NCBI GenBank assembly: GCA_964645825.1
Contig: CAZXZY010000003.1
Coordinates: forward strand, 1 to 48,424
Length of the DNA stretch: 48,424 nt
Origin: JABIAL01 sp964645825
GTDB taxonomy: Bacteria > Patescibacteriota > Patescibacteriia > UBA1558 > GWA2-36-10
Direction of reading: 5' to 3'
Part shown: in pieces, positions 48,272-48,424 of the stretch
How positions within the stretch are numbered: the first letter of the stretch is position 1
How the letters are laid out: each line of letters begins with the position of its first letter
Program-made: the position numbers and the translations under genes
The notes under the pieces: model-generated
The model's database searches: none
What the model was told of the DNA's origin: nothing
The model's input: the letters and a program-made list of their open reading frames with translations, nothing else

Positions 48272-48361
48272 TTATTTATTCTTAAATCTATTTCGACGAT
48301 TCAACTTCTTGCGTCGACGTCTTTTGACAGATAGTCTTTTATTCTTTAACTTTGTTCCCAT
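48272..48361 (-). CDS. 29-residue very basic ribosomal-type protein (bS22/AURKAIP1-like)
   Basis: A short gene bounded by a consensus promoter and a strong terminator. The product begins MGTKLKNKRLSVKRRRRKK and ends NRRNRFKNK; 17 of 29 residues are Lys or Arg. Opening, spacing and composition resemble bacterial bS22 and the AURKAIP1/COX24 tail (mitochondrial mS38), which wrap 16S rRNA near the decoding centre. Length agrees with bS22 (about 30-35). Function on the ribosome is inferred. Confidence 0.75.
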   Translation of the reverse strand: MGTKLKNKRLSVKRRRRKKLNRRNRFKNK

Positions 48362-48387
48362 ATCTAGTATTTCTAATTACGTATCTC

Positions 48388-48416
48388 TTTATATCATTTA
48401 CTCGAAAAAATGTCAA
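48388..48416 (-). promoter_or_regulatory. Consensus promoter of the small basic protein gene
   Basis: Perfect TTGACA (48411-48416), 17-bp spacer, TATAAA (48388-48393) on the minus strand: the strongest promoter in the window, as expected for a ribosomal component. Confidence 0.85.
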
Positions 48417-48424
48417 TATTTATA

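Overview
The window looks like a piece of a Candidatus Patescibacteria (CPR) chromosome, probably a parcubacterial or Falkowbacteria-like lineage. This is inferred from AT-rich DNA, very short intergenic gaps, an rpsF-ssb-rpsR cluster followed by an EF-P gene where rplI is usual, PrgI/VirB4/pilin genes of the CPR type, and many small membrane proteins without known function. TGA is used as a stop (for example in the recombinase fragment and the split VirB4), so the UGA-recoded CPR lineages are unlikely.

Layout. (1) 1-6480: an accessory island. The 3' end of a large serine recombinase converges on a four-gene minus-strand operon: XRE/controller regulator, large N6-adenine methyltransferase, superfamily 2 helicase, T5orf172/GIY-YIG protein. 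The last three match Bacillus subtilis YeeA(DnmA)-YeeB-YeeC in order and type. (2) 6484-6904: a tRNA operon, Ser(TGA)-Arg(GCG)-Ser(GCT), with its own promoter, two perfect palindromes and a terminator. (3) 6970-9659: a two-TM membrane protein and recG. (4) 9661-10364: a REP-associated tyrosine transposase surrounded by REP-like palindromes, one inside its own gene. (5) 10385-19272: a type IV secretion-like operon (acidic protein, PrgI, split VirB4, VirB8-like protein, small membrane protein, membrane-anchored beta-propeller, two VirB2-like pilins with Cys-rich tails). Between the pilins lies a stray copy of the recG 3' end. (6) 19467-21202: rpsF-ssb-rpsR-efp. (7) 21392-22576: Trm11-like RNA methyltransferase. 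(8) 22709-35301: a second T4SS-linked operon (calcium-binding TSP3 protein, 2650-residue Cys-rich secreted protein with two lectin-like domains, VirB6-like membrane protein, unknown protein). (9) 35381-41597: leuS-MFS-tsaC-MFS-rsmA. (10) 41761-48424: LysM/M23 peptidase; an operon joining a Ca2+/Na+ antiporter to two TSP3 calcium-binding surface proteins; a CPA2 cation/proton antiporter; and a 29-residue very basic ribosomal-type protein.

The most unusual part is the two-operon surface machine. Pilin-like, VirB4, VirB6 and VirB8-like parts are present together with a giant secreted Cys-rich protein and a beta-propeller, but no relaxase or VirD4 coupling ATPase is visible in the window. That favours a DNA-uptake, adhesion or secretion device over ordinary conjugation (inference). 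The pilin pair shows long stretches of identical DNA beside wholly different tails, and the neighbouring recG-tail copy differs from the real recG almost only at synonymous positions. The locus has therefore been rebuilt by recombination.
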